The position numbers and the translations under genes were made by a program. A stretch of DNA of 64,000 nt, from contig NZ_POXP01000001.1 in NCBI RefSeq assembly GCF_003044935.1, positions 372,001 through 436,000 of the forward strand. Reading direction: 5' to 3'. Below, piece by piece: positions 54,545 through 64,000 of this stretch. The notes under the pieces are model-generated. The model saw nothing but the letters and a program-made list of their open reading frames with translations. It did not search any database and was not told the DNA's origin. Within the stretch, counting starts at the first letter, position 1, and each line of letters begins with the position of its first letter. The DNA comes from Neisseria subflava (lineage in GTDB: Bacteria > Pseudomonadota > Gammaproteobacteria > Burkholderiales > Neisseriaceae).

Positions 54545-55855
54545 TTAAGCTTGTGCGCCCATTACTTCGTCAAAAGACAGCGCTTTTTCGGTTACTTTAG
54601 CTTTGCTCAGAACGAAATCAACAACGTTGCTTTCTACTGCCAAAGAAGTCGGGCCTTGCAGGCGGGAAAGCTCTGCGTAGTACCAGTCGATAACTTCTTG
54701 AGGATCTTCGTAGCTTTCTGCGAAGTTGGCAACAACGGCTTTGATTTGGTCTTCAGTTGGCTCAAGTTTGTTTTCTTCAACCAATTTAGCCAAAATCAGA
54801 CCCAAGGCAACGCGGCGTTCTGCTTGTTCTTTGAACATATCCAAAGGCAGATCCAAGTTGGCAGCGTCAGCCATACCTTGGTTAACGAAGTTTTGTTTCA
54901 TTTCGTTTGCCAAGCGGGCCGCTTCTTCGTTGACCAAAGCAACAGGAACTTGCAAGTCAGTCGCTTTGAGCAGGGCGTTCATGACAGATTCTTTGGTTTG
55001 TTCACCGATGCGACGTTCAACTTCGCGGCCGACGTTTTTCTTCACTTCTTCACGCATTTTGGCAACGTCGCCGTCTTCAATACCCAGAGCTTTAGCAAAG
55101 TCAGCGTTAACTTCAGGCAAAGTAGCTTCAGAAACGTTGTTCAGAGTGATGGTGAATACGGCAGATTTACCGGCAACATCTTTACCGTGGTAGTCTTCAG
55201 GGAAGTTTACGGTAACATCTTTGCTTTCACCGGCTTTCATGCCGACAACACCGGCTTCGAATTCAGGCAACATTTGACCTGCGCCCAATACGAAAGCGTA
55301 GTTTTTAGACGCGCCGCCAGCGAAAGGTTCGCCGTCGATTTTGCCTTCAAAGTCGATGATGACGCGGTCGCCGTTTTGGGCTTCGCGGTCAACATGGTTG
55401 AAGCGGGTGCGTTGTTTACGCAGAATTTCTACAGTTTGGTCAACTTCGGCATCGCCAACGGTTGCAGTAACTTTTTCTACTTCTTGGGCAGACAGGTCAC
55501 CAATAGTTACTTCAGGGAAAACTTCAAAAATAGCGGCAACTTTGAAAGACTCTTGATCGTCTTGTTCTTCAACGCCTTCAAAGCGTGGGTAACCGGCAAC
55601 TTTCAATTCTTGGGCAACGGCAACTTCGTAGAATTCGCGTTGTACCAATTCGTTGATAACGTCGTTTTGTGCGCTTGCGCCGTATATTTGGGCAATCATT
55701 TTGAACGGTGCTTTACCCGGACGGAAGCCGTCAATTTTTGCGCGGCGTTGGGTTTGTTTCAGTTTTTTCTCAGTTTCTGCGTTGATTTTGGACCAAGGCA
55801 GAGACAATACTACTTTGCGTTCCAGATTTTCTAAAGTTTCAACAGTTACGCTCAT
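54545..55855 (-). CDS. tig: Trigger factor
   Basis: Trigger factor is the ribosome-bound chaperone and prolyl isomerase that meets nascent chains. The 436-residue protein has the ribosome-binding domain with a GFRPGKAPFKMI signature (residues 44-55), the FKBP-type isomerase domain (about 150-240, GDRVIIDFEGKIDGEPF) and the helical C-terminal domain. A DUS lies between it and clpP. A long open frame on the opposite strand is a shadow. Confidence 0.97.
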   Translation of the reverse strand: MSVTVETLENLERKVVLSLPWSKINAETEKKLKQTQRRAKIDGFRPGKAPFKMIAQIYGASAQNDVINELVQREFYEVAVAQELKVAGYPRFEGVEEQDDQESFKVAAIFEVFPEVTIGDLSAQEVEKVTATVGDAEVDQTVEILRKQRTRFNHVDREAQNGDRVIIDFEGKIDGEPFAGGASKNYAFVLGAGQMLPEFEAGVVGMKAGESKDVTVNFPEDYHGKDVAGKSAVFTITLNNVSEATLPEVNADFAKALGIEDGDVAKMREEVKKNVGREVERRIGEQTKESVMNALLKATDLQVPVALVNEEAARLANEMKQNFVNQGMADAANLDLPLDMFKEQAERRVALGLILAKLVEENKLEPTEDQIKAVVANFAESYEDPQEVIDWYYAELSRLQGPTSLAVESNVVDFVLSKAKVTEKALSFDEVMGAQA

Positions 55856-55984
55856 CGTAAGCCCTTAAATTTGTTGTGTTTAAACGGTTATCCTTCTGCT
55901 CAGTATTCCGAAGAATTTCGGAAGCGTGCATAAGGTCAAAATTTAGCTGCTTAGTATAACACAATGTTTCATGAATAACATAAA

Positions 55985-56026
55985 AAGGCCGTCTGAAAAG
56001 TGGGGAATTCTTTTCAGACGGCCTTT
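55985..56026 (-). terminator. Inverted DUS-pair terminator of ftsK
   Basis: GCCGTCTGAA (55988-55997) and TTCAGACGGC (56013-56022), 22 bases past the ftsK stop on the minus strand. Confidence 0.8.
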
Positions 56027-56047
56027 GCGTTTCGATATTGTTGTTTT

Positions 56048-58492
56048 TTACAGCTGGTCTTTTTGAGCCAGAATCCGTCGGCTGCCGTTGATGTCTGCCG
56101 GAGAGAGAACTCCGGCATTTTCAAGCGCATCTACCAAATTGGCGGCACGGTTGTAGCCGATGCGTAATTGGCGTTGCAGTGCGGAGATGGAAGTTTTCCG
56201 GCTTTCCAATACGAAGGCAACGGCTTGATCGAATAGCTCATCGCTGTTTGCATTCGGATTGACAATATTGGTGGTTTCGATGGCCGCTTCGCCACTGAGC
56301 AGACCTTCCACATAATTGGTTGGAGCCTGTTCTTTGACGAAATTGACGACCTGATGCACTTCATCATCGGAAACAAACGCACCTTGCAGGCGTGTCGGTT
56401 CTGCGCTACCCGGTTGCAGGAATAATGAGTCGCCGTATTTGAGTAATTCGTCCGCACCCATTTGGTCAAGAATGGTGCGGCTGTCGATTTTGCTTTGTAC
56501 GGTAAAGGCCATGCGTGTCGGAATGTTGGCTTTAATCAGGCCGGTAACCACATCAACGCTTGGGCGTTGGGTGGCGACAATCATGTGTATGCCTGCTGCA
56601 CGCGCTTTTTGGGCAAGGCGTGCGATTTGCTGCTCGACGGATTTGCGTTCGGTCATCATCAAGTCAGCCAACTCATCGATAACGACTACAATCAACGGCA
56701 GTTTTTCCAGAGGCTCGGGATCATCGGGATTTAAGCTGAACGGATTGAGTAATGGCTTGCCTGCCGCTTTGGCCTGTTCGACTTTTTGGTTGAAGCCGTC
56801 CAGATTGCGCACGCCGGCATGGGAAAGCAGGCGATAGCGTTTTTCCATTTCGGCAACGCACCAGTTTAACGCTTGCCCTGCCTCGCGCATATCGGTTACA
56901 ACCGGGCAGAGCAGGTGTGGAATGCCGTCGTAAATGCTCAATTCCAGCATTTTCGGGTCAATCATAATGAAGCGGACTTCGTCGGGCGAGGCTTTGAAGA
57001 GCATGGACATAATCATGCCGTTCACGCCGACGGATTTACCCGATCCGGTCATACCTGCGACCAAAAGATGAGGCATTTTTGCCAAGTCGCCGACAACGGG
57101 CGTACCTGCAATATCTTTACCCAAAGCAACGGTCAGTTTGGACTTGGCATCGGTAAACACGGGAGAAGAGAGGATCTCACTCAACATCACGTCTTGGCGT
57201 TTCTCATTGGGTAATTCGATGCCCATGGTGTTTTTACCGGCAATGGTTTCTACGATACGTACCGCTTGCAGAGACATTGAGCGCGCCAAATCTTTGGACA
57301 GGGCGACAATTTGGCTGCCTTTGACACCTTGTGCCGGTTCGATTTCGTAGCGGGTAATCACAGGGCCGGAAGTGGCGGAAACAACCTGTACGCCAATGCC
57401 AAATTCAGCCAGTTTGGCTTCAATTAATTCTGCGGTCTGTTGCAATTCATCCGGATTGACGGCAACCGGTTCTTTAGACGGCATACGCAACAGGTTCATG
57501 TTGGGTTTGTGGTATTCGCCGTTGTTTTTAGGCTCGGTATCGTCAAACAGGGAAGTTTGGATTTTAGGGGGCGGCGCAACGGATACGGCAACGGTTTTGC
57601 GGTTGCTGCTGCTGCCTGCCAACGGAGCAACCGGGGTGGCGGTAATGGTTTTGGCCTCTTTAACCATGCGGCGCGTATTTTGGGTTTCCAAAGCTTCGGA
57701 GTGGACATCTTCTTTTTTATTTTGGAATTGAGACAGTTTTTTCATTAGGCTGCCAAACAGGCCGCCCATATGGCTGCCGGATTTGGCCATGACTTCCAAC
57801 CATGACACCTGAGCCAGCAGGGAAATGGACAACAGCAACATCACCAGCATAATCAACAGGCTGCCTGATTTGCCCAACAGCCAAGCCAAGCCTGAGCCCG
57901 CAAGTAAGCCGACCAAGCCGCCGGCGCCAACGGGAAGGGATTCGCTTAATGCGTTGTCAAACAGGAAGTGTTCGATAATCGGGCTGCACACCAGCAGGAG
58001 AAACAATGCCAAAGCGGCTACGCCATGATTGTAGGGCTTGTGGTTTTCCTGCTTTTTCATGGGGCGGAAATTTTTGTAGAGGAAAACGCAAGAGGCGGCT
58101 ATCCACCACCAAAACGATAAGCCGAACAGATAATATCCAACATCGGAAAGATAGGAGCCAAAGAGGCCGCCGAGGTTGGCAACATCATTGCTTTTGGGAA
58201 CGCTGCGCGACCATGCAGGATCGTCCATGCTGAAGCTGGCCAGGGAAATGGCCAGATAAATGGTGATAACCAAGCCAAACAGCCATAAAGCATCATTAAT
58301 CAAGTTGACGACATGCTCGGGACGCGCTTTTTTTTCTTCGTTTTTTTGCAGCTCTTTGGCGGCTTTCAGGCGTTGGGAGACTTTATTGTCGGCTTGAGTT
58401 TGTGCTTTAGTGGATTTGCGTGTGGTCGGTTTGGCTGCCGGTTTGGTAGAGACGCGTTTTTTTGTTTGGGTTTTAGAAGATTTTGCAGTCAT
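56048..58492 (-). CDS. ftsK: DNA translocase FtsK
   Basis: FtsK anchors at the division septum and pumps DNA to resolve chromosome dimers with XerCD. The 814-residue protein has a basic N-terminus (Lys/Thr-rich, 1-60), about four membrane helices (75-260), a short linker, and the RecA-like motor with Walker [13 protein letters not shown] and Walker [14 protein letters not shown]. The C-terminal winged-helix gamma domain (about 745-810, [20 protein letters not shown]) reads the orienting sequences. ATG 58492 fits the family; a 24-codon upstream extension crosses a DUS. Confidence 0.96.
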   Translation of the reverse strand: MTAKSSKTQTKKRVSTKPAAKPTTRKSTKAQTQADNKVSQRLKAAKELQKNEEKKARPEHVVNLINDALWLFGLVITIYLAISLASFSMDDPAWSRSVPKSNDVANLGGLFGSYLSDVGYYLFGLSFWWWIAASCVFLYKNFRPMKKQENHKPYNHGVAALALFLLLVCSPIIEHFLFDNALSESLPVGAGGLVGLLAGSGLAWLLGKSGSLLIMLVMLLLSISLLAQVSWLEVMAKSGSHMGGLFGSLMKKLSQFQNKKEDVHSEALETQNTRRMVKEAKTITATPVAPLAGSSSNRKTVAVSVAPPPKIQTSLFDDTEPKNNGEYHKPNMNLLRMPSKEPVAVNPDELQQTAELIEAKLAEFGIGVQVVSATSGPVITRYEIEPAQGVKGSQIVALSKDLARSMSLQAVRIVETIAGKNTMGIELPNEKRQDVMLSEILSSPVFTDAKSKLTVALGKDIAGTPVVGDLAKMPHLLVAGMTGSGKSVGVNGMIMSMLFKASPDEVRFIMIDPKMLELSIYDGIPHLLCPVVTDMREAGQALNWCVAEMEKRYRLLSHAGVRNLDGFNQKVEQAKAAGKPLLNPFSLNPDDPEPLEKLPLIVVVIDELADLMMTERKSVEQQIARLAQKARAAGIHMIVATQRPSVDVVTGLIKANIPTRMAFTVQSKIDSRTILDQMGADELLKYGDSLFLQPGSAEPTRLQGAFVSDDEVHQVVNFVKEQAPTNYVEGLLSGEAAIETTNIVNPNANSDELFDQAVAFVLESRKTSISALQRQLRIGYNRAANLVDALENAGVLSPADINGSRRILAQKDQL

Positions 58493-58680
58493 GAGATAAA
58501 GGCCGTCTGAAAAGACCGGAGGTAATGTGCGTAAAGGGCAAATTATACCGTATTTACTAGGCACAAGAAATTGAAACGGGCGTAATCATTTTAGGATTCA
58601 GGCCGTCTGTTCGGCGTGACGAAAATTTTGGATTTCGTTTCCACCTGTTCAGACGGCCTGATGTTTTGATTGATTTGGAC

Positions 58681-59232
58681 TTACATTCTGCCCAGTTCGC
58701 GCTGGAGGGCTTGAATATTTTTCTCCCTATCCAAAACCGCACCTTGCAATGTGCTGATGGCCTGTTGATTGACGCTGCCGCCTTTGGCTGTCCGTGCTTG
58801 GCTCAGTTGCTTTTTGGCATCGGCCAAAGCCGCGCGTTCATTGGATAACTCGGTTTCCAAAATAGAACGGCGACTGTTGACGCCGGAGGATTTTGGAACC
58901 GGAGGAGGAGCTGTTTCAGAAGCGGTGCGGACAGGGGCAGGTTTGGGTGTTGCCTTATTGTTGGATTTTGCCGCTGTATTTTTGCTTTTTGCCGGAGCAG
59001 TTTGTGATGTCGGCGCATTGAGTGTAGGCGCATCGCTAACCGGGGCATCGTATCGGCTGCTGCTGTATTTGCCGACAATCGGCAAGTCGTTGACGGCTTG
59101 GCAGTTTCCGCTTGGGCGCGAGGTATAGACAATCGAGCCGTTGACTTCGCAGGTGTAGATTTTTGCGGCGTGGGCTTGGCTGTTGAAAACAGCAAGCGGC
59201 AGCAGGGATAGGGTAAGCAGATATTTTTTCAT
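58681..59232 (-). CDS. Exported DUF4124-like protein with C-terminal coiled coil
   Basis: The 183-residue protein has a cleaved signal peptide (AHA/AKIY, about residue 22), a small DUF4124-like domain (KIYTCEVNGSIVYTSRPSGNC, with two Cys) and a low-complexity Ala/Pro/Lys linker. A C-terminal helical coiled coil follows (about 125-183, LETELSNERAALADAKKQL). It probably sits in the periplasm. Function is unknown; DUF4124 is a small domain at the start of many exported proteins. It lies downstream of a related small gene on the same strand. Confidence 0.8.
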   Translation of the reverse strand: MKKYLLTLSLLPLAVFNSQAHAAKIYTCEVNGSIVYTSRPSGNCQAVNDLPIVGKYSSSRYDAPVSDAPTLNAPTSQTAPAKSKNTAAKSNNKATPKPAPVRTASETAPPPVPKSSGVNSRRSILETELSNERAALADAKKQLSQARTAKGGSVNQQAISTLQGAVLDREKNIQALQRELGRM

Positions 59233-59268
59233 GATTCAGGTAGGGCTGATTCGTTGCAGTTGAGCATT

Positions 59269-59622
59269 TTATTCTTGTTCAGACGGCATGGGCTGCTGTT
59301 TTTTAGCTTTTTTACCGTTCTTGTTTTTGCTCGGTTTGTCGGCTTTTTTCTCTTGTTTATCGGATTTTTCCGCGCGTGCCTTTTTCTTAGGCTTTGCACT
59401 TGCGCGTTCATCAGAGGCATTGAGGCTGCGGATGTTGAGGTGGTAACCGCTGCCTTGATGGCCGCTGATTTTAGGCAATTCGGCCTGTGCGCAGGAGGAT
59501 TTGGGTTCGGAAGTATAGCTGCCGTTGCCGCAGGAATAAACTGCGGCGGCTGCGTGAAGAGAAATGCCCAAGACGAAAGAGGATACGAGGAAGTATCCGG
59601 CTTGTTTGATGGTTGAAGTCAT
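59269..59622 (-). CDS. Small exported protein with Lys-rich tail
   Basis: The 117-residue protein has a signal peptide (cleavage about residue 26, AAA/VYSC). A short Cys-containing domain follows (YSCGNGSYTSEPKSSCAQ) that resembles the start of the next gene's DUF4124-like domain. The last 50 residues are extremely basic (KKKARAEK, KNKNGKKAKKQQ). It could bind nucleic acid or acidic polymers in the envelope. The gene after it (58681-59232) has the same plan, so the two are likely distant duplicates. Confidence 0.7.
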   Translation of the reverse strand: MTSTIKQAGYFLVSSFVLGISLHAAAAVYSCGNGSYTSEPKSSCAQAELPKISGHQGSGYHLNIRSLNASDERASAKPKKKARAEKSDKQEKKADKPSKNKNGKKAKKQQPMPSEQE

Positions 59623-59669
59623 GTTTTTCCGTATTGTGTTTTTTTTCAGACGGCCTGATGGCTCTATTT

Positions 59670-61589
59670 TTATTGGGAAAACTCGGCTTCGACATCAACT
59701 TGGATTTGCTCAAGCTCTTCCTGCCATTGCAGCCAGTTTTCTTCCAGTTGCGTTAATTTTACTTTAGTTTCTGTTAATTGTGCGAGTGTCTCTTGCAATT
59801 TGGGTTTATTTTCTTCTGAATAAGCAGATTCTTGTGCCAAAAATGCTTCACAGGCCGTCTGAATATCAGTCAATCGTGCGATTTCTTTTTCGGCTTTGTC
59901 GATTTTTTGCTGAATCGGTTTGCTGCGTTTGGCTTTTTCCTGACGAATTTGTGCCTCGATACGCTTGGTGTCCTTGCGGCTTTGGCTTTGTGCAGATGCG
60001 GCGGGGGCCGTTGCAGCGTTTTCTTGTGCCAACCGCCATTGACGGTAGTCGTTCAAATCGCCGTCAAAGTTGTTCAGACGGCCTTTGTCGATAAGGAGGA
60101 AGCTGTCGGTAGTCGCTTCAAGCAGGCTGCGGTCGTGCGAAACAACAATCAATGCGCCTTGGAAACTTTGCAGGGCAAGTGTCAGGGCGTGGCGCATATC
60201 CAAGTCTAGGTGGTTGGTCGGTTCGTCAAGCAGCAGCAGATTAGGTTTTTGCCAGATAATCATGGCAAGGGCGAGCCGCGCTTTTTCACCGCCCGAAAAA
60301 GGCTCGGTCTTTTGAACCGCCATATCGCCGACAAAGTTGAAACCACCTAAAAAGTTGCGGATTTCCTGTTCGCGGACTTCGGGCGAAAGCTGTTGGATAT
60401 GCCAAACCGGACTTTGGTCTGCACGTAAGGTATCCAGTTGGTGCTGGGCAAAATAGCCGATATTGAGCTTTTCGGAGCGGACGATGCTGCCGGAAAGTAA
60501 ATCGATTTTTCCTGCCAATGCTTTGATAAATGTGGATTTACCGCTGCCGTTAACGCCCAACAGGCCGTAACGTGCGCCGCTTTCCAGAGACAAGGTGATA
60601 TCGTGCAAAACGGTATTGTTGCCATAGCCCAAGTCGGCATGGTCGAGTTTTAACAATGGATTGGGCAGGTGGGTCGGATTGGCAAACTCAAAGGAAAACT
60701 CGCTATCCAAATGCGCAGGGGCGATGCGCTCAAGTTTGGCTAATGCCTTCATGCGGCTTTGGGCTTGTACGGCCTTTGTGGCTTTGGCTTTGAAACGGTC
60801 GATAAAGGATTGCAGATGTTTGATTTGCGCCTGCTGTTTGACGTAGGCGGCTTGTTGTTGCGCCAGACGTTGGGCGCGTTCGGCTTGATAGAAATCGTAA
60901 TTGCCGCCGTATTGGGTCAGTTTTTGTTGCGACAGTTCGATGGTTTGTGTTGTGGTGGCATTCAAGAAGTCGCGGTCATGGGAGATGATGATTTGCGTAC
61001 AGGGCAGGGAAGCGAGATGGTTTTCCAGCCACAACACGGTTTCTAAATCCAAATGGTTGGTCGGTTCGTCCAAAAGCAACAAATCGGCACGACAAATCAG
61101 CGCTTGGGCAAGGTTGAGGCGCATACGCCAGCCGCCGGAGAAGGATTTGACGGGGCGGGTATGTTCTTCTTGCGCAAAACCTAAGCCGTTAAGCAGTTTG
61201 GCGGCGCGTGCCGGCGCGGTATAGGCATCGATTTCTTCAAGTTTGGCGTGATATTCGGCTTGCCTCATGCCGTCGTTTTGCGCTTCTGCATGGGTCAAGG
61301 CCGTCTGAAAAGCCTGCAATTCGGCATCGCCTTGCAAAACGTAGTCTAAAGCGGAAATATCTAAATCAGGCGTTTCTTGAGAGACAGAAGCCAGACGCCA
61401 TGTTTTGGGAATAAGAATTTCGCCGCCATCTTGTGTGATTTCACCTTTTATCAGCGCAAACAGGCTGGATTTGCCCGTACCGTTTTTACCGATTAAACCA
61501 ACGCGTTGGCCGGGGTTGATTACGGCATCGGCTTTATCGAGCAGGACTTTCAAACCGCGTTGCAGGGTGAGTTTTTTGATTTCTATCAT
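59670..61589 (-). CDS. ABC-F family ATPase (YheS/Uup-like)
   Basis: This 639-residue soluble protein has two ABC ATPase domains and no membrane part, the ABC-F plan; relatives act on ribosomes. Walker A motifs are GKNGTGKSS (about 32-40) and GVNGSGKST (about 338-346); signatures are SGGWRMRLNLAQ and SGGEKARLALA. The arm/linker (about 240-310) is rich in Gln/Lys, and the C-terminal coiled coil (about 535-639) resembles Uup/YheS. Which ABC-F subtype it is cannot be fixed by eye; YheS is my best guess. ATG 61589 is preferred over an upstream TTG. Confidence 0.92.
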   Translation of the reverse strand: MIEIKKLTLQRGLKVLLDKADAVINPGQRVGLIGKNGTGKSSLFALIKGEITQDGGEILIPKTWRLASVSQETPDLDISALDYVLQGDAELQAFQTALTHAEAQNDGMRQAEYHAKLEEIDAYTAPARAAKLLNGLGFAQEEHTRPVKSFSGGWRMRLNLAQALICRADLLLLDEPTNHLDLETVLWLENHLASLPCTQIIISHDRDFLNATTTQTIELSQQKLTQYGGNYDFYQAERAQRLAQQQAAYVKQQAQIKHLQSFIDRFKAKATKAVQAQSRMKALAKLERIAPAHLDSEFSFEFANPTHLPNPLLKLDHADLGYGNNTVLHDITLSLESGARYGLLGVNGSGKSTFIKALAGKIDLLSGSIVRSEKLNIGYFAQHQLDTLRADQSPVWHIQQLSPEVREQEIRNFLGGFNFVGDMAVQKTEPFSGGEKARLALAMIIWQKPNLLLLDEPTNHLDLDMRHALTLALQSFQGALIVVSHDRSLLEATTDSFLLIDKGRLNNFDGDLNDYRQWRLAQENAATAPAASAQSQSRKDTKRIEAQIRQEKAKRSKPIQQKIDKAEKEIARLTDIQTACEAFLAQESAYSEENKPKLQETLAQLTETKVKLTQLEENWLQWQEELEQIQVDVEAEFSQ

Positions 61590-61648
61590 GATGGCAGGCA
61601 AGAGGGTGTAAAACGAAAGGCGTTATTTTACCTGAAAAGACATATAAA

Positions 61649-61711
61649 AGGCCGTCTGAACAAGTATGAAAACGAAATCAACGATTTCTATTTCACTTAT
61701 TCAGACGGCCT
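61649..61711. terminator. Spaced DUS pair downstream of the ABC transporter
   Basis: GCCGTCTGAA (61651-61660) and TTCAGACGGC (61700-61709) flank about 39 bases with some inner pairing, between the ABC transporter ATPase gene end and the ABC-F start. Confidence 0.55.
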
Positions 61712-61758
61712 TTATGAAATGACGGTCGGAAAGGCTTTCAAATTGTCTGTCGTTTCAA

Positions 61759-62526
61759 TTAAATTTGAAGATCGCCATTGTCCGCACGGATTTGGCGCAG
61801 GAATTTTTGTGTCCGCTCATGTTTGGGATGATTGAACAAATCTTGCGGGCTGCCTTGTTCGACAATAACGCCGCCGTCCATCACGACAACGGTGGTTGCC
61901 ACTTCCAAGGCAAATTTGATTTCATGCGTAACGACAACCATGGTCCAGCCTTCTTGTGCCAACTCCTTCATGGTATCCAAAACATCTTGCACCAATTCAG
62001 GGTCAAGCGCGGAAGTCGGCTCGTCAAACAGCATCAGTTCAGGCTGAATCGCCAATGCTCGGGCAATGCCGACACGCTGCTGTTGACCGCCGGAAAGCTG
62101 GTAGGGGTAGAGGTCAATTTTATCGCCCAAACCGACTTTTTTAAGCAATTTGACAGCCTCTTCACGCGCTTTGGCGACAGGCTTACCTTGTACGGCAACC
62201 GGCCCTTCCATAACATTTTCCAACGCAGTTTTGTGCGGAAAGAGGTTGTATTGTTGAAACACCATGCCGGACTTGCGGCGCAGTGCCAAAATATCGTGTT
62301 TGCTTGGTTTTTTGGAAAAATCGATGCTTAACGGCTGCGCGTTGTCAAACTCGATCTGACCTTGTTCTGGCATTTCCAAAGCATTTAAACAGCGCAAAAA
62401 CGTGGTTTTACCTGAGCCGGACGGGCCTAGGATAACAACCACCTGTCCTTTGCCGACATCCAAATCGATGCCGCGCAAAATGGTATTTTCGCCAAAGGTC
62501 TTATGGATATTGCGGATTTTAATCAT
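61759..62526 (-). CDS. Amino-acid ABC transporter ATP-binding protein (cystine-type)
   Basis: The 255-residue protein is the ATPase of a polar amino-acid importer (GlnQ/TcyC group): Walker [14 protein letters not shown] (about 34-46), signature [15 protein letters not shown], Walker [14 protein letters not shown]. It is the third gene of a minus-strand set (binding protein, permease, ATPase), 9 bases after the permease. In pathogenic Neisseria a similar three-gene set is reported to import cystine, which is the best guess for the substrate. Confidence 0.92.
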   Translation of the reverse strand: MIKIRNIHKTFGENTILRGIDLDVGKGQVVVILGPSGSGKTTFLRCLNALEMPEQGQIEFDNAQPLSIDFSKKPSKHDILALRRKSGMVFQQYNLFPHKTALENVMEGPVAVQGKPVAKAREEAVKLLKKVGLGDKIDLYPYQLSGGQQQRVGIARALAIQPELMLFDEPTSALDPELVQDVLDTMKELAQEGWTMVVVTHEIKFALEVATTVVVMDGGVIVEQGSPQDLFNHPKHERTQKFLRQIRADNGDLQI

Positions 62527-62535
62527 GACAACTCC

Positions 62536-63252
62536 TTATTTGGCGACATAGCGGTCGAAACGTTTTTCCAAACGCGCCTGAATCAAAAACAGCACTTTGC
62601 AGAAACACCAATAAACCAATGCGGCTTCGATATAAACGGGCAAAAAGTCATAAGTACGGTTTGCTGTCTCTTGGGCAACACGGAAAAGCTCGGTTACCGT
62701 TACCACTGCGGCAAGCGAGGTGTTTTTGAACAGGCCGATAAACTCGTTGCTTAAAGGTGGTACGGCAACGCGGAATGCCTGCGGTGCGACAATGCGGCGG
62801 AAAGTCTGCATATAGGTCATACCGATAGAGAAACCTGCTTCCCATTGGCCTTTAGGTACGGACAAAATTGCCGCGCGTATGGTTTCGGAAGCGTATGCGC
62901 CGACGTTGAGCGAAAAGCCGATGATAGCGGCAGGAATCGGATCGATATAGATGCCGACGGAAGGCAAACCATAGAATACGATGACCAACTGCACCAAAAG
63001 CGGCGTACCGCGAATGACGGAAATATAAAATTCCACCAGCTTCAGCAAGCATTTTTGGAAAATGCCGCCGGAGGGCATGATTCGCACCAAAGCAACGGCT
63101 ACGGCAATAATCATGCCGATAACGAAAGAAGCGATCGCCAAAGGCAAAGACACTGCGAAGCCGGCTTTAACCATGGGCCAAAACGCGCTGATGAGCATAT
63201 CAGCACGTGTTTCCGTCATAAACGGCAGAGAGGCAAGGAAATTATTTAACAC
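62536..63252 (-). CDS. Amino-acid ABC transporter permease (cystine-type)
   Basis: The permease has about five membrane helices and the HisM-type EAA loop (GMTYMQTFRRIVAPQAFRVAVPPLSNEFI). The start is uncertain: GTG 63252 (followed by LNNFLASLPF) gives 238 residues, with GGAAAA upstream, while GTG 63279 would overlap the binding-protein gene by 38 bases and ATG 63219 lacks a ribosome site. The close packing indicates translational coupling within the operon. Confidence 0.9.
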   Translation of the reverse strand: MLNNFLASLPFMTETRADMLISAFWPMVKAGFAVSLPLAIASFVIGMIIAVAVALVRIMPSGGIFQKCLLKLVEFYISVIRGTPLLVQLVIVFYGLPSVGIYIDPIPAAIIGFSLNVGAYASETIRAAILSVPKGQWEAGFSIGMTYMQTFRRIVAPQAFRVAVPPLSNEFIGLFKNTSLAAVVTVTELFRVAQETANRTYDFLPVYIEAALVYWCFCKVLFLIQARLEKRFDRYVAK

Positions 63253-64000
63253 TGATGTCTTTTCCGAAGAATTGTTCACCCAGTTTTTTCAGCGTGCCGT
63301 CGGCTTTCAGTTCAGTCATGGCTGTGCTGAATTTAGCCAATGCTTCATCATTGCCTTTATTGACAATCAAGCCGGAGCCGACTTTTTCGTCAGCCGGGGC
63401 AGACCAAACGATTTTTACACCGGCATTTGGGTTTTTCTTCAGGTAATCCAATACCGCCAATTCGTCGTTCAGGGTTGCGTCGGCACGTTTTTGTTCAATC
63501 AGGGTCAACGATTGCGCCAAACCATCAACAGCCACCAAATCTGCGCCTGCAGCTTTGGCTTTTTCGCCATAGTTACTGGTCAGGGATTGTGCGGTTTTCA
63601 CGCCTTTGATGTCGTTGATAGATTTGATGTTGCTGTCTTTACGGGCAACCAATACGGCACCGCTCCAGCTGTAAGGCTCGGATTTATCAAAAGTCGCTTG
63701 ACGCTCAGGGCTGGTCAGGCCGACTTGGTTGGCAACCACGTCGAAACGGCCGGCTTTCAAACCTGCCATCATGGAGTCCCATTGTGTTTCTTTAAATTCG
63801 ACTTTTACGCCCAATTTGTCGGCAACGGCGCGGGTAACTTCGACATCGTAGCCGGTCAATTTGCCGTCTTTGTCGTGGTAGGTGAAGGGTGCGTAAGTGC
63901 CCTCTGTGCCGACAGTGATGGTGCCTTTGTTGTTGATACGCTCAATCAGTGAGCCGGAAGCCGCGCCGGATTGGGCCGGTGCAGAAGAAGCTGAGTTGCT
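63242..64000 (-). CDS. Amino-acid ABC transporter substrate-binding protein (N-terminus outside window)
   Basis: The frame runs off the right edge, so the signal peptide is not visible; about 252 residues are present. The periplasmic binding-protein fold of family 3 is clear: GTITVGTEGTYAPFTYHD near the start of the fold, the LTGYDVEVTRAVADKLG signature, and the C-terminal KLGEQFFGKDI. The Ser/Ala-rich stretch at the edge suggests a lipoprotein or exported linker. It leads the permease and ATPase genes; cystine is the likely ligand by analogy with Neisseria homologues. Confidence 0.92.
   Translation of the reverse strand, partial: SNSASSAPAQSGAASGSLIERINNKGTITVGTEGTYAPFTYHDKDGKLTGYDVEVTRAVADKLGVKVEFKETQWDSMMAGLKAGRFDVVANQVGLTSPERQATFDKSEPYSWSGAVLVARKDSNIKSINDIKGVKTAQSLTSNYGEKAKAAGADLVAVDGLAQSLTLIEQKRADATLNDELAVLDYLKKNPNAGVKIVWSAPADEKVGSGLIVNKGNDEALAKFSTAMTELKADGTLKKLGEQFFGKDISVK

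Noticed and set aside
54458-55834. 458-codon open frame antisense to trigger factor
   Set aside because: Phe/Asn-rich product without domains, exactly opposite a conserved gene; a codon-usage shadow.

Overview
The window is chromosomal DNA from a Neisseria species. The 10-mer GCCGTCTGAA (or its complement) occurs dozens of times, often as inverted pairs just after genes. This is the Neisseria DNA uptake sequence (DUS). Most copies are preceded by AG (the AGGCCGTCTGAA form), which points to a commensal of the subflava/flavescens/mucosa type rather than the meningococcus or gonococcus, where the AT form dominates. The genus is firm; the species is inference. I found no rRNA, tRNA, CRISPR array or intact insertion sequence.

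Layout. 0-9.5 kb: partial recD, a porin-like outer-membrane protein, hslR, accA, tilS, an rpoE/rseA stress-sigma pair behind its own sigma-E-like promoter, a SpoU methyltransferase, a YecA/SEC-C protein and a DUF456 membrane protein. 9.6-14.6 kb: a GC-rich iron-piracy cassette (TonB receptor, small unknown protein, RhtX/FptX-like exporter/importer of the MFS, divergent TetR regulator). 14.6-20.1 kb: ttcA, ridA, ybaK, a J-domain-like membrane protein, an EamA transporter, a lipoprotein and hemB. 20.2-23.6 kb: an AT-rich island with a membrane protein and a three-gene operon (lipoprotein, GHSLG lipase, coiled-coil membrane protein). It looks like an antibacterial lipase effector with its immunity protein, and is the most unusual part of the window. 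A perfect 36-bp inverted repeat marks its edge with lipA.

23.8-34.8 kb: ybeD-lipB-lipA, lon (heat-shock promoter) and hupB, feoA-feoB plus a 42-residue cysteine-rich partner, a DUF1287 protein, mpl and glnB. 34.8-41.1 kb: the pyruvate dehydrogenase operon aceE-aceF-lpdA, whose lipoyl domains need the products of lipA/lipB. 41.7-53.8 kb: a Sel1-repeat protein, yhbY, rlmE-ftsH, tpx, a lipoprotein, trpS, clpB and the Gcr-type membrane protein. 53.8-64 kb: tig-clpP, ftsK, two small secreted proteins, an ABC-F ATPase and an amino-acid (probably cystine) ABC transporter that runs off the right edge.

The window is rich in protein quality control (Lon, ClpB, ClpP, trigger factor, FtsH, Hsp15, RpoE/RseA) and in iron and lipoate-dependent metabolism. 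Intrinsic terminators here are very often made from inverted DUS pairs.
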